Under the pieces are notes generated by a model. It was given only the letters and a program-made list of their open reading frames with translations, did no database searches and was not told the DNA's origin. Made by a program: the position numbers and the translations under genes. Positions 9,901 through 18,124 of a DNA stretch of 64,000 bases are shown here, piece after piece; the stretch's first letter is position 1; each line of letters starts with the position of its first letter. Where the stretch lies: the NCBI GenBank assembly GCA_013289665.1, contig JABCZN010000001.1, positions 558,001 through 622,000 of the forward strand, written 5' to 3'. The DNA is from Acidobacteriota bacterium (lineage in GTDB: Bacteria > Acidobacteriota > Terriglobia > Acidiferrales > UBA7541).

Positions 9901-10374
9901 AAAGATTTCGCGCCGGCCCTCGGCATCCACGGCAACCAGCTTTGGGTCGGGAAGGTTTGAGTAGCGGCGGGTGCGGAAGAGGACGCGGCCGTCGGGGGTC
10001 CAGCCGGCGACGACCGAACCGGCGTCCCAGGTGCGGCGCTGGGGCAGGCCGCCATCCACCGGCATGGTGTAGACGTCGAGGGGACCCTCATAGTCGGCGC
10101 TGTAGGCGACGGTTTTTCCGTCGGGAGAGATGGCCGCGTGGACTTCCTGCCCCGGGCTTGAAGTGAGCCGGCGTGCCAGGCCGCCTTTGGTGCTGACGGA
10201 CCACAAATCGCCCTCCGCCGTGAAGATCACCGTGTCGCCGTGGATGGCAGGGAAGCGATAGTAGCCGGGACGCGCGGGAGATGCGTTGTCGGCGCTCAGT
10301 GGCAGGCCGAGCGGAAGCGCGGCGGCAGATAAAAGAATCAGGGTACGGCACAGCTTCAGACTGAACAGATGCAT
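6997..10374 (-). CDS. Tricorn protease homologue (propeller + PDZ + S41 domain)
   Basis: This 1125-residue protein has the Tricorn order: a signal peptide (LILLSAAALPLGLPLSA), WD40-like propeller repeats (PD40 motifs such as AISPDGKTVAYSAD, FTPDGKSLFFTR and WSSDGKWLYFLSDR), a Lys/Glu-rich linker near residues 560-600, a C1 domain, a PDZ domain, and an S41 core with YVHLRAMGSED, LIIDVRHNNGG and the serine of QNTASDGEAFSEG. Tricorn degrades oligopeptides; this copy is exported, so it probably acts in the periplasm. The ATG at 10374 gives a clean signal peptide with AGGAG upstream; an ATG 11 codons earlier is possible. The charged linker is longer than usual. It is divergent from aroB. Confidence 0.9.
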   Translation of the reverse strand: MHLFSLKLCRTLILLSAAALPLGLPLSADNASPARPGYYRFPAIHGDTVIFTAEGDLWSVSTKGGLARRLTSSPGQEVHAAISPDGKTVAYSADYEGPLDVYTMPVDGGLPQRRTWDAGSVVAGWTPDGRVLFRTRRYSNLPDPKLVAVDAEGRREIFPLSQSSEGAFTPDGKSLFFTRLPWQGSSTKRYQGGTAENIWRYDSGSEAVPLTSDYAGTSHNPMFWNGRVYFLTDRDGTMNVFSMDPQGRDVKQHTHHRGFDVQSASLSEGKLAYQCGADLWLLDLNTNQDAIIPVTLVSDFDQLRDHWVKKPLEFLTMAHIAPDGTAAVFTARGEVFTLPAATSGRIVKVAGDSSIRFREARYAPDGKSIIAISTASGETEFWKYPANGVGKPEQLTKDAKVLRWDGVPSPDGHWFAHRNKDQQLWLLDLKSKADKLIAQSMNDDFSDLAWSADSQWLAYVETSNNTFSQIKVLNATTGAIQVLTSDRYNSSNPAWSSDGKWLYFLSDRMLKTAVRGPWGSRQPDPFFDRSMKVYELALTPGLRSPFAPVDELHPDKPEKAEEKKTAKDDEKQDAKGKKDSDEKKANDEKKPAEDKKAPPAVNIDFTGIAARLNEVPVPAGNYAGLEATDKRLCWLDRDEAAPPKHSLQCVEIANKGDAPETILADVKAYEISGDRKKILLWKEHDFLVFDSDAKPSTLSDSKAYGKAKIDMARWTILTNPRAEFRGMFLDAWRLERDYFYDRNMHGVNWPEVRDRYMTLVDRVADREELNDLLAQMVGELSALHIFVVGGDAREPGDQVDIATLGATLRRDEKAGGDVVEHIYLHDPELPDQAPPFARPDSLVQEGEIIQSIDGTDVLSVSDERVLLRGKAARKVLLHVKSTAGQLRDVLVTPISERDERNLRYAEWEYSRRRKVEADSQNHIGYVHLRAMGSEDIAEWARDFYPVFDRQGLIIDVRHNNGGNIDSWILAKLLRKAWFYWQPRIGNPVWNMQYAFRGHIVVLCDQNTASDGEAFSEGIRRLNLGKIIGTRTWGGEVWLSFSNFLADQGIASAAETGVYGPEGKWLIEGHGVDPDVVVDNLPHATFAGSDAQLDAAIKYLQAEIQKDPRPVPAPPPYPNKSFNYDQ

Positions 10375-10574
10375 GTCGGAGGCGACTCCTGTTGTGCCGA
10401 GCGCCATGATGTGGATGGGAACCTGGCGACTGGGCGGTGAGAATGGAGCGACTGGAAACCGTCGGAAGTCCCGGGCGATTTCCGGCGGCAAAGAGTATAC
10501 AACGCGCGAGAGGACGTCGAGCAAGTTTGGTGAACTCCGCGCTTGTGCTACATTGAAATTACTCGCGCACAGAC

Positions 10575-11714
10575 ATGAATTCCGCAAAGACAAAGGCCAT
10601 TGAAGTTCGCGCCGCCAGCGGCAACTATTCCGTGGTGTGCAGGCGCGGGGCGATGGCGCAGGCGCAGAAGGCGATTGCGCGCTTGGGGAAGTTTTCGAGC
10701 GTGCACATTTTGTCATCGCCATTGGTGTGGAATGCGCTGGAAAAGAAAATTCGGGGCGGCATCCCCGCGCGGCTCGCGCCGAACGTGCACTTGTTTGATG
10801 ATGCGGAATCTGAGAAAAATCTGCAGTCCGTCGAAGGACTGACGCAATCGCTGGTGGGAGCGGGAGCAGACCGCGGGGCATTGGTGGTGGCCATTGGCGG
10901 CGGCGTGGTGGGAGATGTCGGCGGATTTGTAGCGGCATCGTACCTGCGCGGGGTCTCCTTGGTGCATGTGCCGACGACGCTGGTAGCGCAAGTGGACAGC
11001 GCGCTCGGCGGAAAGACCGGGGTGAACCTGCCGGAAGGGAAGAATCTTGTGGGAGCGTTCTATCCGCCGCGACTGGTGCTGGCCGATCCTGAGCTTTTAA
11101 CGACCCTGCCGGAACGCGAATTTCGCGGCGGCTTGGCGGAAGTGATCAAGTATGGCGTGATCGCGGATGCTAAGCTTTTCCTGTTTCTGGAGAAACAGAT
11201 GGATGCCGTCTTGCGCCGCGACGCGGGCGCGCTGGAGCACGTAATCCGGCGTTCGATCGCGATCAAGGCGCAGGTGGTAAGCAAAGACGAGAAGGAATCG
11301 GGGTTAAGGGAAATCTTGAACTTCGGGCACACGTTTGGGCATGCGCTGGAGTCGGTGACGCGCTACAGCCGCTTCCAGCATGGCGAAGCCGTGGCCTGGG
11401 GGATGATGTGCGCGGCGCTGCTGGGGCATGAAGTTGCGGGGACGCCAGCGGACGTGGTGTCGCGAATCGTTGCGCTGGTGCGCAGAATGGGGCCGCTGCC
11501 GCCGTGGCCGGACGTCAAGCCGGCTGTGCTGGTCTCCGCCATGCGTTCGGATAAGAAAGTGCGCAATAGGAAGCTGCGTTTTGTGCTGGCGAAGAAACTG
11601 GGCCAAGCCCGCACGTTTGATGACGTGCCGGAAAAAACAGTCGAGTGCATTCTGCGTTGCGCGCCGCAGGTGTTTGTAAAGCCGGTGGAAACGCTTGGAA
11701 AGTGCAATGACTGA
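10575..11714 (+). CDS. aroB: 3-dehydroquinate synthase
   Basis: This 379-residue enzyme converts DAHP to 3-dehydroquinate, step two of the shikimate pathway, using NAD and a divalent metal. Visible family hallmarks are the NAD-binding GGGVVGDVGGFVAASYLRG, the VPTTLVAQVDSALGGKTGVN signature, the metal-ligand Glu of FRGGLAEVIKYG, and the two histidines of NFGHTFGHALE and RFQHGEAVAWGM. Length is normal. The 3' end overlaps the ubiE start by 8 bases, so translation of the two is probably coupled. No other aro genes are in the window. Confidence 0.95.
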   Translation: MNSAKTKAIEVRAASGNYSVVCRRGAMAQAQKAIARLGKFSSVHILSSPLVWNALEKKIRGGIPARLAPNVHLFDDAESEKNLQSVEGLTQSLVGAGADRGALVVAIGGGVVGDVGGFVAASYLRGVSLVHVPTTLVAQVDSALGGKTGVNLPEGKNLVGAFYPPRLVLADPELLTTLPEREFRGGLAEVIKYGVIADAKLFLFLEKQMDAVLRRDAGALEHVIRRSIAIKAQVVSKDEKESGLREILNFGHTFGHALESVTRYSRFQHGEAVAWGMMCAALLGHEVAGTPADVVSRIVALVRRMGPLPPWPDVKPAVLVSAMRSDKKVRNRKLRFVLAKKLGQARTFDDVPEKTVECILRCAPQVFVKPVETLGKCND

Positions 11715-12474
11715 GGCCGGAATACTGCCGAAGGGCACGCAACCTGAAGGCGCTGGGAGCGAGCAGGACGCTTCACGAAAGGTGCGCGAGATGTTTACGC
11801 GCATCGCGCCGCGCTACGACCTGCTGAATCACCTGCTGTCCGTGCAAATGGACAAGCGCTGGAGGGCGCGCACGGCGAGGGAACTCCGCCCGATTCTTGA
11901 GCGAACCGATGCGCAGGTGCTGGATCTCTGCTGCGGCACCGGCGACCTGGCATTTTCGCTCGCTCGGAATGGCAAGGCAAAGATTATCGGCGCGGATTTT
12001 TCGCACACTATGCTGGTGCGGGCGAGAGGGAAAGCCGTTGCGGAGGCGAACGGCTCGGCGCCGGTGCCGTTCTTTGAGGCGGATGCGTTGCACTTGCCGT
12101 TTGCCAATGCTTCGTTCGACTTGGTAACCGCGGCGTTTGGATTCCGGAATCTTGCGAACTATGAGGCGGGATTGCAGGAAATCCTGCGCGTGCTCAAGCC
12201 GGGCGGAACTATAGCCATTCTGGAATTTACCGAGCCTGCCCCCGGTTTCATTGGCGACGCTTACCGGTTTTATTGCCAAAAGGTTTTGCCAAAAATTGGC
12301 GGCCTAATTTCCGGAGACGCGGCCGCCTACGCCTACTTGCCCAAGTCTGTCGCCCGCTTTTTCCACCCCCACGAACTGGCCGGACTGATGCAGCAGGTCG
12401 GCTACGCCAACGTACGGTTTATCCTGATGATGCTTAATTCGGTTGCGCTGCACATCGCCGTGAAAGCGGGCTGA
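11707..12474 (+). CDS. ubiE: Demethylmenaquinone / ubiquinone C-methyltransferase
   Basis: This 255-residue class I SAM methyltransferase is of the UbiE/MenG family, which makes the last C-methylation of menaquinone (and of ubiquinone where that is present). It has the N-terminal MFTRIAPRYDLLNHLLS signature, SAM motif I in VLDLCCGTGDLAFSLA, motif II in FDLVTAAFGFRNLANYEAGL, and motif III in ILRVLKPGGTIAILEFTEP. The second family signature is present as GGLISGDAAAYAYLPKS. The ATG at 11707 was preferred over a TTG four codons upstream. It overlaps aroB. The Acidobacteriota assignment would make menaquinone the likely product, but the sequence alone does not decide. Confidence 0.93.
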   Translation: MTEAGILPKGTQPEGAGSEQDASRKVREMFTRIAPRYDLLNHLLSVQMDKRWRARTARELRPILERTDAQVLDLCCGTGDLAFSLARNGKAKIIGADFSHTMLVRARGKAVAEANGSAPVPFFEADALHLPFANASFDLVTAAFGFRNLANYEAGLQEILRVLKPGGTIAILEFTEPAPGFIGDAYRFYCQKVLPKIGGLISGDAAAYAYLPKSVARFFHPHELAGLMQQVGYANVRFILMMLNSVALHIAVKAG

Positions 12475-12553
12475 CCGGGCGCCTCTGTTCGCCGCCAGAT
12501 CCAACTGCAAAATTCCAGCGGGTGAAATCAGCATCGTGGGCTATGCTGCAGCG

Positions 12554-13057
12554 ATGAATAATGGAATCCAAGTGTTCGCCGGAAGCATCTACAAGGTGGG
12601 CCTGATTCGGTATGTTGACGTGCCCCGCGAGGCGTCGAGGAAGTTTGGCAGGGGGCCGCACGTGCCGGTGATCGGGACCGTCGAGGGCGTTCCCGTCCGA
12701 ACCACGCTGGTCTCACGGGGAAAAGGCGCGTTTCGCATGGCCATCCACGGCGATATTCGAAAGAAGCTGCGGGTGGATTGCGGGGCGGTTGTTGAGGTAG
12801 CGATTCAACTGGATGAGGAATCGCGCGAACCGGTATTGCCCCCCGTTCTGGTGCTGGCGCTGCGGCATGCTCGGAAAGCTCAACGGAGATTTCGCGGTCT
12901 CACGACCGCACTGCGGCGACAGATTGTGCGATACCTGACGGCCGTGAAGTCACAGGAGGCGTTGGAACGGCGAGTGAGCCGGTTCGTGGAGCGGTGGGAG
13001 CGGGAAAATCCCGTGAAAAGAGGGAAGACGCGAACCCCCAAAAAATCCAGCGGGTAG
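12554..13057 (+). CDS. DUF1905 / YdeI-like protein
   Basis: This protein of 167 residues matches the two-part layout of DUF1905 followed by a YdeI/OmpD-associated domain. The first half (about 1-90) is a small beta fold with FAGSIYKVGLIRYVDVP, VPVIGTVEGVPVRTTL and MAIHGDIRKKLRVDCGAVVEV. The second half is helical and basic (RRQIVRYLTAVKSQEALERR) and ends in a Lys/Arg-rich tail. Proteins of this kind are often annotated as bacteriocin-protection or uncharacterised; the biochemical role is unknown. An in-frame GTG at 12536 is an alternative start. It follows ubiE by 79 bases on the same strand but is unlikely to be functionally linked. Confidence 0.7.
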   Translation: MNNGIQVFAGSIYKVGLIRYVDVPREASRKFGRGPHVPVIGTVEGVPVRTTLVSRGKGAFRMAIHGDIRKKLRVDCGAVVEVAIQLDEESREPVLPPVLVLALRHARKAQRRFRGLTTALRRQIVRYLTAVKSQEALERRVSRFVERWERENPVKRGKTRTPKKSSG

Positions 13058-13184
13058 CCATTTTGGAACAGACACGGATTTGTGTGTAGTGGAGTATTGA
13101 CTGATACGCGCAGCCTATTGTGGGAATACGAAAGGAGTCGGTAGTCTCAGCGAGAGGAAAGACGGGCGCAAGGAGAGCCATGCC

Positions 13185-13565
13185 ATGAACCGGACACAGA
13201 CCGAATCGAGAGCTATGGACACGAGCGTGGCCGAGCTGGCGCTGCGCGAATTGCAGGACCGCATTGAAGCCAGCGGCCTAGAATCCAGCTACTCAGAACT
13301 GGTCTGTGACTTGTGCGTGGGACAAGTGTCGCTTGAAAAGGCGTTTGGAGAGATTCATCAGAAGGCCATGGAGCAGATGGTCGGGCTGCTGGACACGCGA
13401 ATTCTGGGAGATGAAATTGCGCTGGCAGCATGCCTGGAAAAGATTGCGCAAGAGTCCGAACGCGTGGCCTGGAATGCGCTGGAACAGGGCACCGAGGCGC
13501 TGCGCGAAGGGCTGGCCATTCTTGAAGGCGCTGAAACCCTGGGCGACGGCGGGTACGTCAATTAA
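13185..13565 (+). CDS. Hypothetical protein, 126 residues, helical
   Basis: I do not recognise this protein. It is soluble, acidic and almost wholly helical by composition, with no signal peptide or membrane segment. Two cysteines occur close together (LVCDLCVGQVSLEKAF, near residue 45), and the C-terminal half repeats Glu/Ala/Leu-rich stretches compatible with a helical bundle. The start is well supported: AAGGAG lies about ten bases before the ATG and codon use resembles that of neighbouring genes. It stands alone between the DUF1905 gene and the convergent phosphatase gene. The CxxC could bind metal or be redox active, but nothing around it supports a specific function. Confidence 0.65.
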   Translation: MNRTQTESRAMDTSVAELALRELQDRIEASGLESSYSELVCDLCVGQVSLEKAFGEIHQKAMEQMVGLLDTRILGDEIALAACLEKIAQESERVAWNALEQGTEALREGLAILEGAETLGDGGYVN

Positions 13566-13629
13566 AAATCAATTGGGATTTCTGCTTTCCGCTTCCTAAA
13601 GCTGCCGCTACAAGAGACTCTTCTTACAT

Positions 13630-13671
13630 GGCCACCTGATGGTTCGCGTTCGCTCACCACAAGAGGTGGCC
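13630..13671. repeat. Intergenic inverted repeat (GGCCACCT/AGGTGGCC)
   Basis: Arms GGCCACCT (13630-13637) and AGGTGGCC (13664-13671) flank 26 bases between two convergent genes; the right arm is followed by GCTACTATAGG. The arms resemble those of the repeat at 45803-45893. A bidirectional terminator role is possible. Confidence 0.5.
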
Positions 13672-13689
13672 GCTACTATAGGAAGTGGA

Positions 13690-15081
13690 TTAAACGCGCT
13701 TGAGGACGATGGCGGTGAGGTCGTCCATTTGTTTCGTGCCGCCTGCAAAGCGCAAAACCTCATGATGGAGGCTTGCGATAATTTCGGCAGCGGATCTCTC
13801 GCGTGCCGCGCGAATCGTTTGCCCAAGTCTCTCGGTTCCAAAGCGCTCTTCGCGGGCGTTCGCCCATTCGAAGAAACCGTCCGTGGCCAGCAGCAGCAAG
13901 TCACCAGAAGCCAGTTCGAGACAGTAGGGCGGGTCCGAGGCAAAAGTATCGGAGATGCCGAGCGGCAAGGCATTTGCCTCCATCAAGTCGAAGCGGTCTT
14001 GTTTGAGCATGTAGAGGAAGAGCGGGGCGTGGCCGGCCGAGAGCAATTCCACGTTTGAGCTGTCGGGGCCGAAGATCGCCGCCACGAAGGTGATGAATCT
14101 TCCCTCGCGCACGTCCGCGGCAACGGCGGAATTGATCTCCTCCATGGCCTTCAGAAACGATTCCTGATTGCGGAAATTTGTGCGCGCGTAGGCCCGGCAG
14201 ACGGACGCGAGCAAAGCCGGGCCGATGCCGTGGCCGGTTACGTCCGCGAGCGCGGTGACGAACTTGCCGTTGGGCAGCGGCTGCCAGTCATAGTAATCGC
14301 CGCCGGTTTGATCGGCGGGCTGATTCCAGGCGGCGATGTCCCATCCGGAGACCTGCGGCATGGAGCGCGGCAGCAACGATTGCTGGATGGACCGCGCAAC
14401 GTCCAGGTCGTGCTGCAGGTTCTCCATTTCGCGGCGGGTTTCTGCTTCGCGGAGGGCGACCTCGACCTGGGCGCGAAATTCACGCGCGACGACGGCGGCG
14501 GTGACTCCCACGACGATGAGGCTGATACCGTAGGTGAGTACATTTTTCTGCGGAGAGTACAGAGAGTTCTCCGTGCTTTGCTCGAACGGCCGCCAGCCTA
14601 GATGATAGGCGGCCGCTAGATAACTGCCTGCGGCGAGGAATCCGCAGAGCGCGCTAAGCGCTGGGTCCAGGCGCAAGATGGTGAGCATCAGCAGCAGGAA
14701 ATAGATCAGGAAAGATGGATTCGCGAGCGGGCGGTAGCCGGAAAGGATGACAGAACTGGCCGCGCTGGCGATGCTGACGGCCGGGAGGGCGATCTCCAGG
14801 AAGATATTCAGGAACCAGAACGTCTTGGGCATTGGCTTCGATTCGCGGATAGCCCGCCCCAATTTGTACAAGGTTACGAATTCGATGGTTCCCAGCACTC
14901 CGATGAGCGTCAGGAACATGTAAAGCGTGGAGATGTTATCCGGTGTGGGAGCGAGAATCGTGCGCGTGCCGCGAAGGACAAGAATGAAAGCCAGCAGGGC
15001 GAGAAGAAGGTAGATGCGCAGGCGTTCGCTTTGGCGCAGAGCTTGCTGAAAGGCGGGCGATTGGCTTTGCAGCTCTCTCAT
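13690..15081 (-). CDS. Membrane PP2C-type serine phosphatase, SpoIIE/RsbU-like
   Basis: This 463-residue protein has about six N-terminal membrane helices (roughly residues 22-200), a short coiled coil (AREFRAQVEVALREAETRRE) and a C-terminal SpoIIE-type PP2C phosphatase domain. The domain begins with the family's RSIQQSLLPRSMPQVSGWDI. Metal-binding acidic motifs are visible: GGDYYDW, ADVTGHGIGPALLAS, ATDGFFEWAN and MDDLTAIVLKR, with SAGHAPLFLYM between. Such proteins dephosphorylate anti-sigma-factor antagonists and feed partner-switching cascades of the general stress response. No anti-sigma kinase or antagonist gene is adjacent, so its target is not shown here. The membrane part lacks a recognisable sensor domain. 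Confidence 0.9.
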   Translation of the reverse strand: MRELQSQSPAFQQALRQSERLRIYLLLALLAFILVLRGTRTILAPTPDNISTLYMFLTLIGVLGTIEFVTLYKLGRAIRESKPMPKTFWFLNIFLEIALPAVSIASAASSVILSGYRPLANPSFLIYFLLLMLTILRLDPALSALCGFLAAGSYLAAAYHLGWRPFEQSTENSLYSPQKNVLTYGISLIVVGVTAAVVAREFRAQVEVALREAETRREMENLQHDLDVARSIQQSLLPRSMPQVSGWDIAAWNQPADQTGGDYYDWQPLPNGKFVTALADVTGHGIGPALLASVCRAYARTNFRNQESFLKAMEEINSAVAADVREGRFITFVAAIFGPDSSNVELLSAGHAPLFLYMLKQDRFDLMEANALPLGISDTFASDPPYCLELASGDLLLLATDGFFEWANAREERFGTERLGQTIRAARERSAAEIIASLHHEVLRFAGGTKQMDDLTAIVLKRV

Positions 15082-15175
15082 GGGTCATAGGGAAGCCGCG
15101 CGGCGGGCACACCCGTGCTTGGCATTTTCGCGGAGAACCCGCTTAAACACAAGATTCGTAGGAATTAGGGAATTA

Positions 15176-15201
15176 GGTAGTGGGTCAAAGTGACCACTAC
15201 C
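15176..15201 (-). terminator. Hairpin downstream of the coiled-coil protein gene
   Basis: GGTAGTGG-GTC and GAC-CACTACC form a near-perfect stem with an AAAGT loop and one bulged G. It lies just past the 3' end of the minus-strand gene at 15225-15818 and upstream of the phosphatase start, so it could terminate the former. No T run is evident. Confidence 0.4.
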
Positions 15202-15224
15202 GGGAATTGTAGGGTGTGGGCGCC

Positions 15225-15818
15225 TTAACGAACCCAGCCGGGGTCGCCGCCGGCCTTGCGCACGGCGTCCTCCAGGTCGGCCACCTGCTGCTTGAGGGAT
15301 TCGACTTCGGCTTTTTTCGCGTCCACCTTCGCGTGCTTTTCGTTGATGTCGGAACGGTTGTACTGCTGCATCAGGGCTTTTTGGGGATCGGGATAATATT
15401 GCACTTCGTCTTTGCTTAGTTCGCGCTGTAAGACATCCAGTTCCTGTTCAGCCATAGCCAGTTTGGAGCGCAGACTCTTGGCCCGCTTGTGCCAATAGGC
15501 CTCGTTTTTCGGATCGTCTGCGGGGTCGGGCGCCTTTTGCCCCGACGGGTCGTCCGCTTGCGGTTGCGCTGCGCTTTTGTTCGTGCCATCAGCGGTTGCG
15601 GGGGGTGGCGGAGGCAGGGCAGACGGGATGTCGTCATTGGTGAAAACTTTTTTTGGCTTGGGGGCGGTCTTTTGCTCAGCGCGAGCTTTGCGCGCGGCAT
15701 CCGCGACCGGATCGCCGGTGGACGGTTGTGAGGGGGAATCCTGAGCGGGTGTAGCGAACGCCGCAAAACTGACCAGGGCACACAGGGTGGATATACGCAG
15801 AAGCGCCGATGAAAGCAT
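15225..15818 (-). CDS. Secreted coiled-coil protein of unknown function
   Basis: This 197-residue protein starts with a signal peptide (LLRISTLCALVSFAAFATPAQ). It continues with a low-complexity Ala/Pro/Lys region (about 25-100, including LPPPPPATADG) and ends in a long coiled coil (about 105-190) with LRSKLAMAEQELDVLQREL and VDAKKAEVESLKQQVADLED. The ATG at 15818 has GGAGGAAGG directly upstream. I do not recognise a named family; exported proteins of this shape, with a conserved YYPDPQKALMQQY before the last coil, seem common in Acidobacteriota, but that is memory rather than a search. A structural role in the periplasm is an inference. Confidence 0.72.
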   Translation of the reverse strand: MLSSALLRISTLCALVSFAAFATPAQDSPSQPSTGDPVADAARKARAEQKTAPKPKKVFTNDDIPSALPPPPPATADGTNKSAAQPQADDPSGQKAPDPADDPKNEAYWHKRAKSLRSKLAMAEQELDVLQRELSKDEVQYYPDPQKALMQQYNRSDINEKHAKVDAKKAEVESLKQQVADLEDAVRKAGGDPGWVR

Positions 15819-15952
15819 GGTTACCTTCCTCCACTGGAGCAGCCAGGGAGCTCCCAAGAGTCTCAGGCTTTACAACAAAGTCCATTGTAACGCTTTGTTG
15901 TGTGCTCTGGACCCGCTGGATGCTAAAGGATAACGGGGTTCGGGCGGGGGAG

Positions 15953-16957
15953 CTAGCGGTCCGCAAGCGAGAGCAGCCAGGGAAGCGCATAGGCTACTGC
16001 GAGGGCGCCGATCCCCAGAAAGGTTCCAAGGGGCAGTTGGTATTGCGAGGCAATCGCCCAGCGAATTGTGGAGACGCTTCCCAGGCCGCGTTTTGCGGCA
16101 CGTTCCGCGACGCGGCGCTTCCAGCCATACAGATATAGGATCCCGATCCACAAAACTCCGATGACCGTGCCGATAAGGGTACCCAGGAGAATGGTCAGAA
16201 ATGTTCCGCGAGGTCCCAGGAATGAACCGACCATGGCCATCATTTTGACGTCGCCCATGCCCATGCCTTCGCGCTTGCGGACGAGTTTGTAGAGGGCTGC
16301 GGCACCCCAGAGGAGCATGCTGCCCACCAGCGCACCGAGGATGGCAGTGAGCACGTTGAAGAAGAGGTCCGATTGAAACGGGAATCTTCGGAAGCCCAGC
16401 AGGAAAAAAAACATTCCGGCAGTGGAATCGGCGATTGGAACGCGGAAGGCCAGCACGATGCCCATGGCCATGCCGGGGAAATTGACGAGGTCGGGAAGAA
16501 GGCGCACCCGAAAATCGGTGACTACGAGGACGATGATCAGGCAGGAAAAGATCAGCCATTTCAGGGTGAGAAGGCTGATGCCGTACTCGTAGTAAGTGAG
16601 CAGGAATATCAGGCCGGTGGCGAATTCAACGAGCGGGTACATCGGAGAGATAGACAGGCTGCAGTTGCGGCATTTGCCGCGCAGAAGCAACCAGCCGAAG
16701 ACGGGGATGTTGTCGTAAGGCTTGATCGGCGTAAGACAGCGTGGGCAGCGGGAGCCCGGCGAAATGATGGAGAGGCCCTCTGGAATGCGTGAGATGCACA
16801 CATTCAGGAAGCTGCCGATGACTGTGCCGAGAATAAAAAAGAAGAACGGGATCACAGTTTCGACTGTGCCACAGGCGGAGACGAGGCTCAACGCAGGGTG
16901 AGGCGGACGGTGTCCGATGGCTAACGGCTGGTGTAGGAATTGGCACAGCTGTTTCAT
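15953..16957 (-). CDS. Prepilin leader peptidase / N-methyltransferase (A24)
   Basis: This is a bitopic aspartyl protease that cleaves and methylates type IV pilin-like precursors. It opens with the IGSFLNVCISRIP segment and the cytoplasmic zinc-binding loop with two CxxC pairs (CPRC and CRNC), then has seven to eight membrane helices. Both catalytic aspartates are present, in VTDFRVRLLPD and in the GxGD motif GMGMGDVKMMAMVG. The ATG at 16957 gives 334 residues; a GTG at 16855 would start the protein directly at IPFFFFILGTVIG, which is the more usual N terminus, so the start is uncertain. No pilin gene is adjacent. Confidence 0.93.
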   Translation of the reverse strand: MKQLCQFLHQPLAIGHRPPHPALSLVSACGTVETVIPFFFFILGTVIGSFLNVCISRIPEGLSIISPGSRCPRCLTPIKPYDNIPVFGWLLLRGKCRNCSLSISPMYPLVEFATGLIFLLTYYEYGISLLTLKWLIFSCLIIVLVVTDFRVRLLPDLVNFPGMAMGIVLAFRVPIADSTAGMFFFLLGFRRFPFQSDLFFNVLTAILGALVGSMLLWGAAALYKLVRKREGMGMGDVKMMAMVGSFLGPRGTFLTILLGTLIGTVIGVLWIGILYLYGWKRRVAERAAKRGLGSVSTIRWAIASQYQLPLGTFLGIGALAVAYALPWLLSLADR

Positions 16958-17027
16958 GTCGCAATTGTGACCAGGGCCGGTGCCGTTTGTTTGGGCAAGG
17001 AGAGAGTGTCCGCTAGACTGGAAGTCT

Positions 17028-18050
17028 ATGGGGATGAGCAGGTACGAGCATTGGATACGGCGGTATGAGCACCGGCGTTGGACGACGGACGACAACCGGA
17101 TGGTGCGGCCGTTTGAATGGGGCTTGGAGCATATCGGAGGAGATTCGCAGAGCGCAGACCCGAGAGGATTTGTGCGGGAATATGCACGAGAGGCGATTGA
17201 GAAGAGTGAAGAGTGGTATGCGCCGGAGGAAGTGCGGGACTACAGACTGGATGGGGAGAACGTGCTGACGTTTACCAGCCCGGTGGAGTCCCCGTGGCCG
17301 GAAAATAATGTAGTTCACGGGCAGTTTTTCCCGGCGCGGAAGCATGGACCGGCGGTGCTGGTGCTGCCGAACTGGAATGCCAAGTGGCATGGGCAGGTGG
17401 CGCTTTGCCACTGGCTGCAACGGATGGGGATTTCGGCGATGAAGATGAGCCTGCCCTACCACGACCGGCGGATGGCGAAGGGGCATGAGCGCGCGGACCA
17501 GCTGGTGGGGCCAAACATCGGGCTGACGCTGGCTGCGAATCGCCAGGCGGTGAAAGATGCGCGCGCTTGTTTGACTTGGCTGGAGCAGCAGGGTTACACG
17601 CGGCTGGGAATTTTGGGGACGAGCATTGGATCGTCGGTGGGCTACATTGCGTTGGTGCACGACAATCGGGTGCGCGCCGGCGGATTTTTCCATGTGTCCA
17701 CTTATTTTGCGGACGTTGTAAGCAAGGGGATGACTACGAATCACGTCTGGGAAGCCTTGCGGCATGAAGTAAGTGTGGACGAGTTGCGCGAGTTTTGGGC
17801 ACCGGTCAGTCCAATGCCTTATGTGGAGAAGGGGCTGGGAGCGAACCGGAATACGTTCATGGTCTATGGCAAGTATGACCCGACATTTTTGCCGGAACTG
17901 ACGCACGAGATGCTGTCCGCGCTGCGCAAGAGCGGAGCCGAGCCGCGCACGCTGGAGCTTCCGGTTGGGCATTATTCGCTGGAGTTGGCGCCGTTCAGTT
18001 ACATCGCCGGCTGGCGCATGTTTACCTACTTTCTGGAAGCCCTGGCATAG
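17028..18050 (+). CDS. Alpha/beta hydrolase, ABHD18-like
   Basis: This 340-residue protein is an alpha/beta hydrolase. The strand AVLVLPNWNAKWHGQV precedes a helix and the nucleophile elbow GTSIGSSVGY, which supplies the serine. A late Asp in YGKYDPTFLP and a His in LPVGHYSLELAPF complete a plausible triad. The region KMSLPYHDRRMAKGHERADQ is reminiscent of the ABHD18 family, whose substrate is not established. No signal peptide is evident. Start ATG 17028 was preferred to a GTG 16 codons earlier, which would overlap the promoter region. It is divergent from the prepilin peptidase gene and followed by vapBC. Confidence 0.75.
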   Translation: MGMSRYEHWIRRYEHRRWTTDDNRMVRPFEWGLEHIGGDSQSADPRGFVREYAREAIEKSEEWYAPEEVRDYRLDGENVLTFTSPVESPWPENNVVHGQFFPARKHGPAVLVLPNWNAKWHGQVALCHWLQRMGISAMKMSLPYHDRRMAKGHERADQLVGPNIGLTLAANRQAVKDARACLTWLEQQGYTRLGILGTSIGSSVGYIALVHDNRVRAGGFFHVSTYFADVVSKGMTTNHVWEALRHEVSVDELREFWAPVSPMPYVEKGLGANRNTFMVYGKYDPTFLPELTHEMLSALRKSGAEPRTLELPVGHYSLELAPFSYIAGWRMFTYFLEALA

Positions 18051-18086
18051 CAGCCCGTTGACAGCCAACCGTGTGAATGGCAGTAT

Positions 18087-18120
18087 TCTACCATGGTAGA
18101 TAGAATTCTATCATGGTAGA
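18087..18120 (+). promoter_or_regulatory. Double-palindrome operator of vapBC
   Basis: Two 14-bp boxes stand 20 bp apart centre to centre, directly before the antitoxin gene. The first, TCTACCATGGTAGA (18087-18100), is a perfect palindrome. The second, TCTATCATGGTAGA (18107-18120), differs by one base. A third palindrome, TAGAATTCTA, lies at 18101-18110. Two same-face sites are what autoregulating VapB-VapC complexes usually bind. Confidence 0.65.
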
Positions 18121-18124
18121 TGCT

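Noticed and set aside
13127..13184. Promoter of the 126-residue hypothetical gene as a regulatory finding
   Set aside because: There is a ribosome-binding site but no convincing -35/-10 pair, so no claim is made.
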